A stretch of DNA of 64,000 nucleotides from Promicromonospora panici (GCF_900608595.1 NZ_UWYY01000028.1:1-64000); one strand, 5' to 3'; counted from the stretch's first letter, positions 26,144 through 34,477 are shown. A program made the numbers and translations. Notes: a model not told the origin generated them from the letters alone.

Positions 26144-27322
26144 GTGACCTCCCTCCTGTCGGACGAGCTGCTCGCCGGCCTGCGCGAGCGCGCCGCCGGC
26201 TACGACCGCGACAACGCCTTCTTCGCCGAGGACCTGGCCGACCTGCAGTCCGCCGGTTATCTCGGCGCGATGGTCCCCACGTCGCTCGGTGGCGCCGGGC
26301 GCACGCTGCGGGAGACCGCCCGCGACCAGGCCCGGCTGTCGGCGCACGCGCCGGCGACGGCGCTGGCCGTGAACATGCACCACGTGTGGGTGGGCGTGGG
26401 CCGCTACCTGCACGAGCGCGGCGACTCGTCGCTCGACTGGCTCCTGGCGGAGGCGGCGTCGGGCGAGGTGTTCGGCTTCGGCTACTCCGAGCCGGGCAAC
26501 GACCTGGTGCTGCTCGGTTCCCGCACGGAGGCGCGGCCCGACGGCGCCGGCGGGTACACGTTCCACGGCCGCAAGATCTTCACGTCCAACTCCCCCGCGT
26601 GGACGCGGCTGGGCGTGCTGGGCCTCGAGTCGCCGAGCACCGGCCACCGGGGGAGCAACGGCGACCCCCGGCTGGTGCACGCCTTCGTCACGCGAGACGG
26701 CGGTGGGTTCGAGATCCTCGACGACTGGGACACGATCGGCATGCGCGCCTCCCAGTCGCGGACCACGATGCTCGACGGCGCCCACGCTTCCGCCGACCGC
26801 GTGCTGCGCCTGCTGCCGCCCGGGCCGTCGCTGGACCCGTACGTCCTGGGCATCTTCACGTCGTTCGAGGTGCTGCTCGCCGCCGTGTACGCGGGCATCG
26901 CTGACCGGGCACTGGAGCTCGCGGTCGATGCCGTGGGGCGCCGCACGTCGATGAAGACCGGCAAGGCGTACTCGCAGGACCCCGACGTCCGCCGCCGGAT
27001 CGCCGACATGGCGCTGGCGCAGGACAGCGTCTGGCTCCAGATCGACGGGATCACCCGCGACCTCGACGCCTCGGCGTCCGACCCCGCACTGGACCGCGGC
27101 GCCGGCTGGTTCCGAGCGACCGCCGGGCTCAAGGTGCGCGTGACCGAGGCCGCGCGCGACGTCGTGGACCAGGCGATCCGGGTCTCGGGCGGCTCGACCT
27201 ATTTCAATGGCTCGGAGCTGGGCCGCCTCTACCGCGACGTGCTCGCGGGGATCTTCCACCCGTCCAGCGACGATGCGGCCCACGCCACGGTGGCCCAGTC
27301 CCTCCTGGGCCCGCTGGAGTAG
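26144..27322 (+). CDS. Acyl-CoA dehydrogenase family protein
   Basis: A 392-residue FAD enzyme from GTG 26144. The three-part acyl-CoA dehydrogenase fold is seen: an N-terminal helical part (YDRDNAFFAEDLADLQSAGYLGAMVP), a central beta-barrel (FGFGYSEPGND, GYTFHGRKIFTSNSP, DDWDTIGMRASQS) and the C-terminal helices (VTEAARDVVDQAIRVSGGSTYFNGSELGRLYRDVLAGIFHP). It may dehydrogenate the acyl-CoA product of the neighbouring synthetase, or act as an FMN-type monooxygenase of the same fold. The 148-bp spacer before it holds the inverted pair TAACCCTGC (26048-26056) and GCAGGGTTA (26125-26133). Confidence 0.85.
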   Translation: MTSLLSDELLAGLRERAAGYDRDNAFFAEDLADLQSAGYLGAMVPTSLGGAGRTLRETARDQARLSAHAPATALAVNMHHVWVGVGRYLHERGDSSLDWLLAEAASGEVFGFGYSEPGNDLVLLGSRTEARPDGAGGYTFHGRKIFTSNSPAWTRLGVLGLESPSTGHRGSNGDPRLVHAFVTRDGGGFEILDDWDTIGMRASQSRTTMLDGAHASADRVLRLLPPGPSLDPYVLGIFTSFEVLLAAVYAGIADRALELAVDAVGRRTSMKTGKAYSQDPDVRRRIADMALAQDSVWLQIDGITRDLDASASDPALDRGAGWFRATAGLKVRVTEAARDVVDQAIRVSGGSTYFNGSELGRLYRDVLAGIFHPSSDDAAHATVAQSLLGPLE

Positions 27323-27370
27323 GCCCCGGCAGCCCCAGCCCTGCCCGCGACCCGCCGCCTGCCGCCCGCC

Positions 27371-27526
27371 GCCGAACCGCAAGTTCCACGTCCTTCGCTG
27401 GCGCCGAACCGCAGGCTACGGGTCGATGTGGCCTCCGATCGACGCGCAACTTTCGGATCGACACGGGTGATGACGCGCAAGGTGCGGTTCGACGCGCCCT
27501 CACCCGGGGCCAACTTGCGGTTCGGC
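27371..27526. repeat. Convergent intergenic region with direct and inverted GCCGAACCGCA words
   Basis: GCCGAACCGCAAGTT (27371-27385) and AACTTGCGGTTCGGC (27512-27526) are exact inverted copies. Further copies of the core lie between them near 27412 (GCCGAACCGCA) and 27482 (GTGCGGTTCGAC). The pattern is the same as at 6428-6553 but with another word. It lies between the ends of the acyl-CoA dehydrogenase and C-S lyase genes and is probably a terminator for both. Confidence 0.55.
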
Positions 27527-27540
27527 TGCCGCGGCCGCGG

Positions 27541-28797
27541 TCACGCCCGGAGGGCCTGGTCCAGGTCTGCCCAGAGGTCCTCGACGTCCTCGATGCCTAC
27601 CGACAGGCGCAGCAGGTCCACGGGCACGGTCGGCGCCTCGGTGCCCCAGCGGCGGCGGCGCTCCAGCATCGACTCGACCCCGCCGAGCGACGTCGCGGGG
27701 AGCCACAGGCGGACGGCGTCGACGACGGCGTCGGCCCGCTCGATCGCTGCCGCCTCGCCGGAACCCGCCTCGCCCCGGCCCGCATCACCCGGGCCCGGTT
27801 CGCCGGAAGCCACTTCGCCCAGGCCCGCTTCGCTCGACACCTCCGCACCGGACCCAGCCCGCTCCTTCGGCCGGACGCCGATGATCGCGCCGAAGCCGTT
27901 CATCTGTGCCTTCGCGCGCTCGTGCCCCGGGTCGCCGGGCAGCGACGGATGCCGCACCTCGGCGACCTCGGGGTGCTCGGCGAGGCGCCGGGCCAGCTCG
28001 GCCGCGTTCGCCTGCGCCCGCTCGTAGCGCAGCGCCAGGGTGCGCAGGCCGCGCAGCGCGAGCCACACCTCGAACGGTCCGGCGATGGCGCCATGCAGCG
28101 TGCGGTGCTCACGGAGGGCCGTGGCCAGCTCGGCGTCCCGCGTCACGAGCGCGCCCAGCACGACGTCGGAGTGACCCGCCAGGTACTTCGTGACGGAGTG
28201 CAGCACGAGGTCGGCCCCGTGCTCCAGCGGGCGCTGGCCCAGCGGCGTCGCGAACGTGTTGTCAACCACCGAGCGCACGCCGTGCGCGCGCGCCGCGCCG
28301 AGGACGGCCGGCAGGTCCGCGACCTCCAGCATCGGGTTGGTCGGCGACTCCACGAGCAGCAGGTCCGCGCCGTCGAGGGCCGCCACGACGGCGTCCGTGT
28401 CCGCGATGTCGACGTACCGCAGGGTCACGCCGTGCCGCTCGGAGATCTGGCGCGCGAGCACCATGCCGGCCTGGTAGGCGTGCCGCGGCAGCACGAGCGT
28501 GCCGCCGTCGGGCACCAGGGAGAAGGCGGCGGCGATCGCGGCCATCCCGGACGAGAACACGAGCGCCTCAGCGGAGTCGCCGCCGTCCTCCAGCGTGGCG
28601 AGCGCCCCCTCGAACGCATGCCAGGCGTCGTTGTCGCCGCGCGCGTACGACAGCTCGTCCGGCGTCACGACGCCGGTCGAGACGTACGTGGAGTTCATCG
28701 GGATGGACGGGTTGATGTGCCCGCCCTGGGCGCGGGCAGGGCGCCCTCCGGAGACGACGATTGTGGCGGGCGCGGGACGGTCAGGGGTGGTGCTCAT
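27541..28797 (-). CDS. PLP-dependent Cys/Met metabolism enzyme (cystathionine gamma-lyase/synthase-like)
   Basis: A 418-residue enzyme of the Cys/Met fold-type I PLP family. Lys204 in HSVTKYLAGHSD should bind pyridoxal phosphate. Also seen are FSSGMAAIAAA, ESPTNPMLEVAD and VVDNTFATP. Cystathionine gamma-lyase, gamma-synthase and methionine gamma-lyase share this pattern, so the reaction is not fixed. A 15-bp tandem repeat (27752-27841) adds about 30 low-complexity residues (EAGLGEVASGEPGPGDAGRGEAGSGEAA) to a C-terminal loop. The gene starts inside the end of the MFS gene (ATGA, 28794-28797), so both form an operon. Confidence 0.87.
   Translation of the reverse strand: MSTTPDRPAPATIVVSGGRPARAQGGHINPSIPMNSTYVSTGVVTPDELSYARGDNDAWHAFEGALATLEDGGDSAEALVFSSGMAAIAAAFSLVPDGGTLVLPRHAYQAGMVLARQISERHGVTLRYVDIADTDAVVAALDGADLLLVESPTNPMLEVADLPAVLGAARAHGVRSVVDNTFATPLGQRPLEHGADLVLHSVTKYLAGHSDVVLGALVTRDAELATALREHRTLHGAIAGPFEVWLALRGLRTLALRYERAQANAAELARRLAEHPEVAEVRHPSLPGDPGHERAKAQMNGFGAIIGVRPKERAGSGAEVSSEAGLGEVASGEPGPGDAGRGEAGSGEAAAIERADAVVDAVRLWLPATSLGGVESMLERRRRWGTEAPTVPVDLLRLSVGIEDVEDLWADLDQALRA
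27752..27841. repeat. 15-bp imperfect tandem repeat inside the C-S lyase gene
   Basis: About six units of 15 bp follow each other, for example GCCTCGCCGGAACCC and GCCTCGCCCCGGCCC. Each unit encodes five residues and keeps the frame. The product is a Gly/Glu/Ala/Ser-rich insert in a part of the family that is normally short. Confidence 0.7.
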
Positions 28798-30113
28798 GAC
28801 GGCGAGGATACGTGCGCCCTCTGACGCCGGATCACCATCGACATGAGCGCGGCCCCCGCGCACAGCGCGCCCGCGCCGTACCAGACGGCGTCGTACGAGC
28901 CGGTGACGTCGCGGACCAGGCCGCCCGCGAACGCCACGATGCCGGCCCCGACCTGGTGCGAGGCGAGCACCCAGCCGAACACGATCGGTGCGTCGTCGCC
29001 GTAGAACTCGCGGCACAGGGCGAGGGTCGGCGGCACGGTCGCCACCCAGTCGAGGCCGTAGAACACGATGAAGAACACCATCGGCAGCTCCACGTGCGGG
29101 GCCATGAGCGACGGCAGGAAGAGCAGCGCGACGCCACGCAGCGTGTAGTAGACGCCCAGCAGCACCCGCGGGGAGTAGCGGTCGGTCAGCCAGCCGGACG
29201 CGATGGTGCCGATCACGTCGACGACCCCGATCACGGCGAGCAGGCTCGCGGCCACCGTGATCGGCATGCCGTGGTCGTGCGCGCCGGGCACGAAGTGCGT
29301 CCGGACCAGCCCGTTCGTCGTCGCGCCGCAGATCGCGAACGCGCCCGCCAGCAGCCAGAACGGTCCGGTGCGGGCGGCGTCGAACAGCGCGGTGACGGCG
29401 CGCTTCGCCGCGCCGCGGGCCGGTTCGGGCTTCGGCGCGTACTCGCCGCCGTAGGGCGCCAGGCCCATGTCCGCCGGGTGGTCGCGCAGCAGGAACAGCA
29501 CGAGCGGGATCGCGATCAGGGAGGCGATAGCCACCGTGACCGACGCCGGACGCCACCCCTGGTTCTCCACGATCCACGCGAGCAGCGGCAGGAACACGAG
29601 CTGGCCCGACGCCGTCGCCGCCGTCAGCACGCCGCTGACCAGGCCGCGCCGGGCCACGAACCAGCGCCCGGTCACGGTGGCGGTGAACGCCAGCGCCATG
29701 CTGCCGCTGCCCACCCCGACCAGGAGACCCCAGCCGAGCACGAACTGCCACGGCTCCGACATCCACACCGTCGACAGCGCACCGCCCGTGATGACGACCA
29801 GCGCCGCCGTGACGACCGGTCGCATGCCGAACCGGTCCATCAGGGATGCGGCGAACGGCGCCGTCAGCCCGTACAGCACGGACTGCAGGCCGACGGCGAA
29901 CCCGATGGTCGCGCGCGACCAGCCGAGCTCGGCGTTCAGCGGGTCGACGAACAGGCCGGGCGCCGCCGTGAACGCGGCGGCGCACATGACGGTCACGAAG
30001 CTGACCAGGGCCACCCACCAGGCTGGATGGATGCGGGGCGTCCGGGGAAGGGGGCCCGACGGCGGGGCCGACGCGCCCTCGGCGTCGGGCACCGGTGTGC
30101 TGATCTGCGTCAT
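28794..30113 (-). CDS. MFS transporter
   Basis: A 439-residue membrane protein with about 12 hydrophobic segments, split by a central cytoplasmic loop (LLRDHPADMGLAPYGGEYAPKPEPARGAAKRA). The loop with RDHPADMGLAPYG is typical of the oxalate:formate antiporter/monocarboxylate-type MFS branch. Other marks are MDRFGMRPVV between helices 2 and 3 and WLTDRYSPRVLLG. ATG 30113 begins the operon with the C-S lyase, so the substrate may be a sulfur amino acid or a product of it. It is divergent from the GlxA-type regulator, with a palindrome between. Confidence 0.86.
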   Translation of the reverse strand: MTQISTPVPDAEGASAPPSGPLPRTPRIHPAWWVALVSFVTVMCAAAFTAAPGLFVDPLNAELGWSRATIGFAVGLQSVLYGLTAPFAASLMDRFGMRPVVTAALVVITGGALSTVWMSEPWQFVLGWGLLVGVGSGSMALAFTATVTGRWFVARRGLVSGVLTAATASGQLVFLPLLAWIVENQGWRPASVTVAIASLIAIPLVLFLLRDHPADMGLAPYGGEYAPKPEPARGAAKRAVTALFDAARTGPFWLLAGAFAICGATTNGLVRTHFVPGAHDHGMPITVAASLLAVIGVVDVIGTIASGWLTDRYSPRVLLGVYYTLRGVALLFLPSLMAPHVELPMVFFIVFYGLDWVATVPPTLALCREFYGDDAPIVFGWVLASHQVGAGIVAFAGGLVRDVTGSYDAVWYGAGALCAGAALMSMVIRRQRAHVSSPS

Positions 30114-30145
30114 GGCCCCAGCCTGCTGGAGCGGCGTGGCACCGA

Positions 30146-30167
30146 ACAGTGACCGGAAGGTCACTGT
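30146..30167. promoter_or_regulatory. Perfect palindromic operator overlapping a -35 box
   Basis: ACAGTGACC (30146-30154) and GGTCACTGT (30159-30167) are exact inverted copies around GGAA. The site fills the 70-bp gap between the MFS gene start (30113) and the regulator start (30184). For the regulator gene, GTGACC (30149-30154) fits as -35 and TAGGAT (30172-30177) as -10 with a 17-bp spacer, which puts the start of transcription at about the ATG (leaderless). A bound regulator would block this promoter. Confidence 0.6.
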
Positions 30168-30183
30168 CCAATAGGATCGGGCC

Positions 30184-31179
30184 ATGGATCGATCAGTCGA
30201 CACCCCACCGGCCCCGCATCGGGTCGCCGTCCTGATCGTGGACGGGTTCATCCCGTTCGAGCTCGGGATCGCGCACCGGATCTTCGGCATCGCGCGCGAC
30301 GCCGAGCGCAGGCCCCTGTACGAGGTCGTCACCTGCACCGCGGGCGCGCCCGGATCGGTGCAGTCGGACTCGGACGTGGTGGTGCAGGTGGCGCACGGCC
30401 CCGAGGCCCTCGAGACGGCGGACACGGTGGTCGTCCCCGCGTCGCACGAGTTCGGGCCGGTGTACGACGAGGGCCGTCTCACGCCGGAGCTAGAGGACGC
30501 CTTCCGGCGCATCCGGCCGGGCACGCGGCTCATGTCGATCTGCATCGGCGCGTTCGCGCTCGCCGCAGCCGGAATCCTCGACGGCCGCCCCGCCACCACG
30601 CACTGGAGCTCGGCCGAGCACTTCCAGAGCCTGTTTCCCCAGGTCAAGATGGATCCCGGCGTCCTGTACACGGACGACGGCGACGTGCTCACCGCGGCGG
30701 GCGTCGCCTCCGGGATCGACCTGTGCCTGCACGTCGTGCGGCGTGACCACGGCGCCGCCGTCGCCCTCGACGTCGCCCGCCGCACCGTGGTGCCCCCTCA
30801 CCGGGACGGCGGCCAGGCGCAGTACATCGCCCGGCCGTTGCCCGACGCCGATGGGCCCGGCACCGCCGCGACCCGCGCCTGGGCCGCCGACCGGCTGGCC
30901 GAGCCCGTCACTCTGGCGGCCATGGCCCGGCATGCCGCGATGTCGGTGCGGACGTTCACCCGCCGGTTCCGCGAGGAAACCGGTGAGAGCCCCGGCCAAT
31001 GGCTCCTCCGGCAGCGGGTCGAGCACGCACGGACCCTGCTGGAGTCCTCCGACCTGTCGGTCGAGCAGGTGGCGCGCGAGTGCGGCTTCGGCACGGCGCA
31101 GTCATTGCGGGCGCACGTGCAGGCGGCCCTCGGCGTGACCCCCACCGCGTACCGCAGGACGTTCCGCGCGGCGGCTTGA
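30184..31179 (+). CDS. GlxA family transcriptional regulator (DJ-1/PfpI plus AraC domain)
   Basis: A 331-residue protein. Residues about 10-200 form a DJ-1/PfpI (glutamine amidotransferase-like) domain, with Cys in MSICIGAFALAAAGIL at the nucleophile elbow and THWSSAEHF behind it. Residues about 225-325 are an AraC-type double helix-turn-helix (TLAAMARHAAMSVRTFTRRFREETGESPGQWLL and VEQVARECGFGTAQSLR). Such regulators usually activate a divergent transport or catabolic operon. Here that is the MFS-C-S lyase operon. Transcription is probably leaderless and autoregulated through the palindrome at 30146-30167. Confidence 0.88.
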   Translation: MDRSVDTPPAPHRVAVLIVDGFIPFELGIAHRIFGIARDAERRPLYEVVTCTAGAPGSVQSDSDVVVQVAHGPEALETADTVVVPASHEFGPVYDEGRLTPELEDAFRRIRPGTRLMSICIGAFALAAAGILDGRPATTHWSSAEHFQSLFPQVKMDPGVLYTDDGDVLTAAGVASGIDLCLHVVRRDHGAAVALDVARRTVVPPHRDGGQAQYIARPLPDADGPGTAATRAWAADRLAEPVTLAAMARHAAMSVRTFTRRFREETGESPGQWLLRQRVEHARTLLESSDLSVEQVARECGFGTAQSLRAHVQAALGVTPTAYRRTFRAAA

Positions 31180-31236
31180 ACCGAGGCCGGCCTACTCGCT
31201 CGAGCCGACGCCGGCATATTCGCTTCCGCCGGTTCA
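31177..31236 (+). repeat. Inverted and direct repeats after the GlxA-type gene
   Basis: TGAACCG (31177-31183, containing the stop codon) pairs with CGGTTCA (31230-31236). Between them, 31183-31200 and 31207-31224 are direct copies at 14 of 18 positions (GCCGGCCTACTCGCT and GCCGGCATATTCGCT). The structure may end transcription before the next gene. Confidence 0.4.
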
Positions 31237-31259
31237 GGACCCCACCTACGCTGCGGAGC

Positions 31260-31916
31260 GTGAGCTCGTTCGAGGCCCTACGCGACCTGCCGCCCCGCGA
31301 CGCGGCCGGGCGCCTGCTCGCCGACGGCTGGAACGTGTGCGGCATCGGGGACTGGGCCACGGTCTGGCGCTCGCCCGACGGGACGCTGGCCGCCCGGGTC
31401 AGTCCGTTCGAGCCGGCCTACGAGGTCTTCGTGGAGCTGTGCCGCAGCCTCGAGGGGCATCCGCTGCTGCCCCGAATCGACTTCGACGCCCCCTTGGGCG
31501 GCGGGGGCCGCCTCACGGTGATGGAGTTCCTGCTGCCGGTCGAGTGGGCCGAGGCGGACGCCGTCGTCCAACGCTGGGCGGCCGCGCTACCGGACGACCC
31601 GATCACCCAGGTCCGCCGGACGGCCGAACGGCTCGACGCCGAGGCGGCCGCAGCCATCCCGTTCTGGGGCGGTCTCGACGACAACCCGCACAACGTCATG
31701 AAGAACGCCTCCGGCGAGCCCAAGCTCGTCGACCTGTTCTACGCCGCCGGCCTGGAGATCTACCGGGTCCTGCTGGAGGACCCGGCGAAGGTCGCCGAGG
31801 CCTTCGCCCCCGACCGGCGCGAGTACATCTGCGACATAGCGGCCGTGGCCCGCGAGTCGTCTCCGGACGAGATAGCAGCGCTCCGGGCTGCGGCGGAGAG
31901 CATCGCGACCCCATAG
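31260..31916 (+). CDS. Kinase-like/phosphotransferase-like small protein
   Basis: GTG 31260 gives 218 residues. The start resembles a kinase N lobe (WNVCGIGDWATVWRSPDGTLAARVSPFEPAYEVFVELCRSL), followed by a hinge-like GGRLTVMEFL. The C-lobe sequence GGLDDNPHNVMKNASGEPKLVDLFYAAG resembles the catalytic D-x4-N and metal-binding D of kinase and aminoglycoside-phosphotransferase folds. The first catalytic residues are not in the standard HxD form, so activity is uncertain. The family was not recognised. It is followed after 9 bp by a lipoprotein gene. Confidence 0.6.
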   Translation: MSSFEALRDLPPRDAAGRLLADGWNVCGIGDWATVWRSPDGTLAARVSPFEPAYEVFVELCRSLEGHPLLPRIDFDAPLGGGGRLTVMEFLLPVEWAEADAVVQRWAAALPDDPITQVRRTAERLDAEAAAAIPFWGGLDDNPHNVMKNASGEPKLVDLFYAAGLEIYRVLLEDPAKVAEAFAPDRREYICDIAAVARESSPDEIAALRAAAESIATP

Positions 31917-31925
31917 GCTGGGGAC

Positions 31926-32624
31926 ATGGGACGAGCCGGACACCTCACCGCTCTGACGGCCGCCGCCATCGCGGCGCTGCTCCTGGCCGGCTGCACCGCC
32001 GGGGACGGCCCGGAGCCGGACGGCGGCACTCCCGCGCCCACCTCCGAAGCACCCGCGGATCCGACCACCGAGCCCAGCCCCGAGCCCACGTCCGGCGGGG
32101 ACACGATCGCACCGGTCGCGCCGGGTGAGCCGTCGCCGTCGGGCAGCGCTACCGAGACGGCCGCCGGGCCGCCCTTCGCCGCGAACACGCAGCCCGACAC
32201 GGCGGAGCCCACCGACGAGGGCCAGACCTTCATCTCGGTCACGAACGTCCGCGTCGCCGTGCACGACCGCTACGACCGCGTCGTGTTCGACCTCGACGGC
32301 AAGGGCAGCGGCAAGCCCGGTTGGCGCGTCGAGTACGTCGACCAGGCGTCCGACGACGGCTCCGGGCACGCCGTCGAGGTCGACGGCGACGCGATCCTGC
32401 GGGTGTCGATCTCGGGCACGGCGACCCCGACGGACAGCGGCGTCGAGGAGTTCTCCGGCGACCGCATCGAGCCCGAGGACACGGAGTCCGTGGACGAGAT
32501 CGTGTACCGCTACTGGTTCGAGGGGTACACGACGGCGTTCCTCGGGATCGACGACGGCGAGCGGCCGTTCCGGGTGTTCCTCCTGGAGAACCCGACGCGC
32601 GTCGTGGTCGACGTCCAGCACTGA
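31926..32624 (+). CDS. AMIN-like domain lipoprotein
   Basis: A 232-residue protein. The signal ALTAAAIAALLLAGC has a lipobox, so it should be lipid-anchored outside the membrane. A Pro/Ser/Thr/Glu-rich linker (about residues 25-95) leads to a beta-rich C-terminal domain (FISVTNVRVAVHDRYDRVVFDLDGKGSGKPGWRVEYVD ... FRVFLLENPTRVVVDVQH). The linker and RYDRVVFDL...RVVVDV ends are typical of the AMIN-like domain of secreted actinobacterial proteins, which may bind cell-wall material. It converges with gpsA at a 4-bp gap. Confidence 0.8.
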   Translation: MGRAGHLTALTAAAIAALLLAGCTAGDGPEPDGGTPAPTSEAPADPTTEPSPEPTSGGDTIAPVAPGEPSPSGSATETAAGPPFAANTQPDTAEPTDEGQTFISVTNVRVAVHDRYDRVVFDLDGKGSGKPGWRVEYVDQASDDGSGHAVEVDGDAILRVSISGTATPTDSGVEEFSGDRIEPEDTESVDEIVYRYWFEGYTTAFLGIDDGERPFRVFLLENPTRVVVDVQH

Positions 32625-32628
32625 CCTC

Positions 32629-33678
32629 TCAGCCCGCGACCTCCGACTTCTTGGGCCGCGCGAGCAGCGTCGCCGCCAGGTCCGACAGGGGCAGGTTGCC
32701 CGCCAGGACCTCGACCACGCCGGCCGTGATCGGCATCTCGACGTCGTGCGCCCGCGCCAGCTCCAGCACCGACTGCGACGACTTGACGCCCTCGGCCGTC
32801 CCGCCGGTCGCCACGATGGCCTCCTGGAGCGTGAGCCCCTCGCCGATGTGCTTGCCGAGCCGGTGGTTGCGCGACAGCGGCGACGCGCACGTCGCCGTCA
32901 GGTCGCCCATCCCCGCCAGCCCGGCGAACGTGGCGGCGTCGGCCCCGAGCGCGAGGCCGAGGCGCGTGATCTCGACGAGCCCACGCGTGATGAGCGTGGC
33001 CAGCGTGTTCCAGCCGAAGCCCTGTCCCTGCGCCATACCGGCCGCCAGGGCGATGATGTTCTTGACCGCACCGCACAGCTCCACGCCGACCACGTCGGTG
33101 TTCGTGTACGGGCGGAAGTACCCGGTCGAGCAGGCGTCCGCCACGAACTGAGCGGTGGCCTCGCTGCGCGAGGCGACCACGGTCGCCGTCGGCTGCCGCG
33201 CCGCGATCTCGGGCGCCAGATTGGGCCCGGAGACGACGGCGACCCGCTCGTCGGGCAGGTCCAGCACCTCGGCCATGACCTGGCTCATGCGCTTGTCCGT
33301 GCCGAGCTCGACGCCCTTCATCAGGGAGACGACGACGGCGTCCGGCTCCACCAGGTCCTTCATGGACTCCAGCGTGGTGCGGGCGACCTGGGACGGCACC
33401 GAGACGACGACGATCGACGCGCCCTTGAGGGCGACGGCAGGGTCGGTCGTGCCCGCCATGGCGGGCAGCTGCACGCCCGGCAGGTACTTCTCGTTGCGGT
33501 GCGTCCGGTCGACGGCGTCGAGCACCGCCGCGTCGCGGCCCCACAGGGTGACGTCGCACCCGGCGTCGGCCAGGACCATGGCGAACGTGGTTCCCATCGA
33601 GCCCGCGCCGAGCACGGCGACCCTGGGCTGCGCCTGCTCCGTCGCGGCGCGCTCTGCCTGTTCCATCTCGGCGCTCAC
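32629..33678 (-). CDS. gpsA: Glycerol-3-phosphate dehydrogenase [NAD(P)+]
   Basis: Reduces dihydroxyacetone phosphate to sn-glycerol 3-phosphate for phospholipid synthesis. The 349-residue protein, starting at GTG 33678, has the cofactor loop VAVLGAGSMGTTFAMVLA. Other marks are the VVSLMKGVE and CGAVKNIIALAAGMAQG segment with the catalytic Lys, and the C-terminal TRGLVEITRLGLALGADAATFAGLAGMGDL. It overlaps the end of plsC by 4 bp. murA-plsC-gpsA is the conserved actinobacterial order, with ddl usually next. Confidence 0.95.
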   Translation of the reverse strand: MSAEMEQAERAATEQAQPRVAVLGAGSMGTTFAMVLADAGCDVTLWGRDAAVLDAVDRTHRNEKYLPGVQLPAMAGTTDPAVALKGASIVVVSVPSQVARTTLESMKDLVEPDAVVVSLMKGVELGTDKRMSQVMAEVLDLPDERVAVVSGPNLAPEIAARQPTATVVASRSEATAQFVADACSTGYFRPYTNTDVVGVELCGAVKNIIALAAGMAQGQGFGWNTLATLITRGLVEITRLGLALGADAATFAGLAGMGDLTATCASPLSRNHRLGKHIGEGLTLQEAIVATGGTAEGVKSSQSVLELARAHDVEMPITAGVVEVLAGNLPLSDLAATLLARPKKSEVAG

Positions 33679-34430
33679 GGGCGCGTCACCGGGGGGTAGG
33701 TGGTCATCTTGGCCTCGTAGTCGGGGTGCTTGCGCAGGTCGAACCGCGGCTTGGGGGCGACCTCGCCGCGGATCTGCTCCAGCTCGGCGGTGATGGCGTC
33801 CATGATGCGGCTGGTGGCCTCACGCAGCGTGACGGTGTCCTGCGGCCGGTCGTACAGGTCGCTCAGGTCCACGGGCGGGCCGGTCTGGATGGTCACCTTC
33901 TTGCGCGGCCACGGCCAGCGCAGCATTCCGTACCGCGGCATGATCGCCGTGACGCCCCACTGGGCGACCGGAAGCACCGGCAGGCGCGTCGTCAGAGCGA
34001 TGCGGGCCACGCCGGTCTTGCCCTCCATCGGCCAGTAGTCGGGGTCCCGGGTCAGCGTGCCCTCCGGAAGGATCGCCACGCAGGCGCCGTCGCCGAGCTG
34101 GCTGGCCGCGTCCTGCAGCGACTCGGTGGCCTTGGCCGACTCCCGGTCCACCGGGATCATCCTGGTGCCCCGCAGGGCCCATCCCGTCAGCGGCGACGTG
34201 AACAGGCCGCGCTTGGCCAGGATGCGCGGCTCCCGGCCGTTGTCGAAGAGGTAGTGCGCCAGTGTCAGCGCGTCGAGCTCGGTCACGTGGTTGGCCGCGG
34301 CGATGAACCCGCCCTTGGCCGGGAAGTTCTCCCCGCCCTTCCACTCGTACTTGCACAGCGCGAACATGAGGTTCCGCACGATGAACGCGACGAAGCGATA
34401 CATGCGTGACTCAGGGCGTGGGGTGGACAC
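33675..34430 (-). CDS. plsC: 1-acyl-sn-glycerol-3-phosphate acyltransferase
   Basis: A membrane-associated acyltransferase that adds the second acyl chain in phosphatidic acid synthesis. NHVTELD gives the HX4D catalytic motif, PEGTLTR the glycerol-phosphate-binding motif, and RMIPVDRESA the block III Arg. The N-terminal YRFVAFIVRNLMFALC is hydrophobic. GTG 34430 gives 251 residues and ATG 34403 (MYRFVAF) is also possible. Neither has a good SD. The next gene, gpsA, makes its glycerol 3-phosphate precursor. Confidence 0.9.
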   Translation of the reverse strand: MSTPRPESRMYRFVAFIVRNLMFALCKYEWKGGENFPAKGGFIAAANHVTELDALTLAHYLFDNGREPRILAKRGLFTSPLTGWALRGTRMIPVDRESAKATESLQDAASQLGDGACVAILPEGTLTRDPDYWPMEGKTGVARIALTTRLPVLPVAQWGVTAIMPRYGMLRWPWPRKKVTIQTGPPVDLSDLYDRPQDTVTLREATSRIMDAITAELEQIRGEVAPKPRFDLRKHPDYEAKMTTYPPVTRP

Positions 34431-34477
34431 GGTCCGAAAGGATACTCGGCTCCGCCCCCAACCCCGCCCCAACTTTG

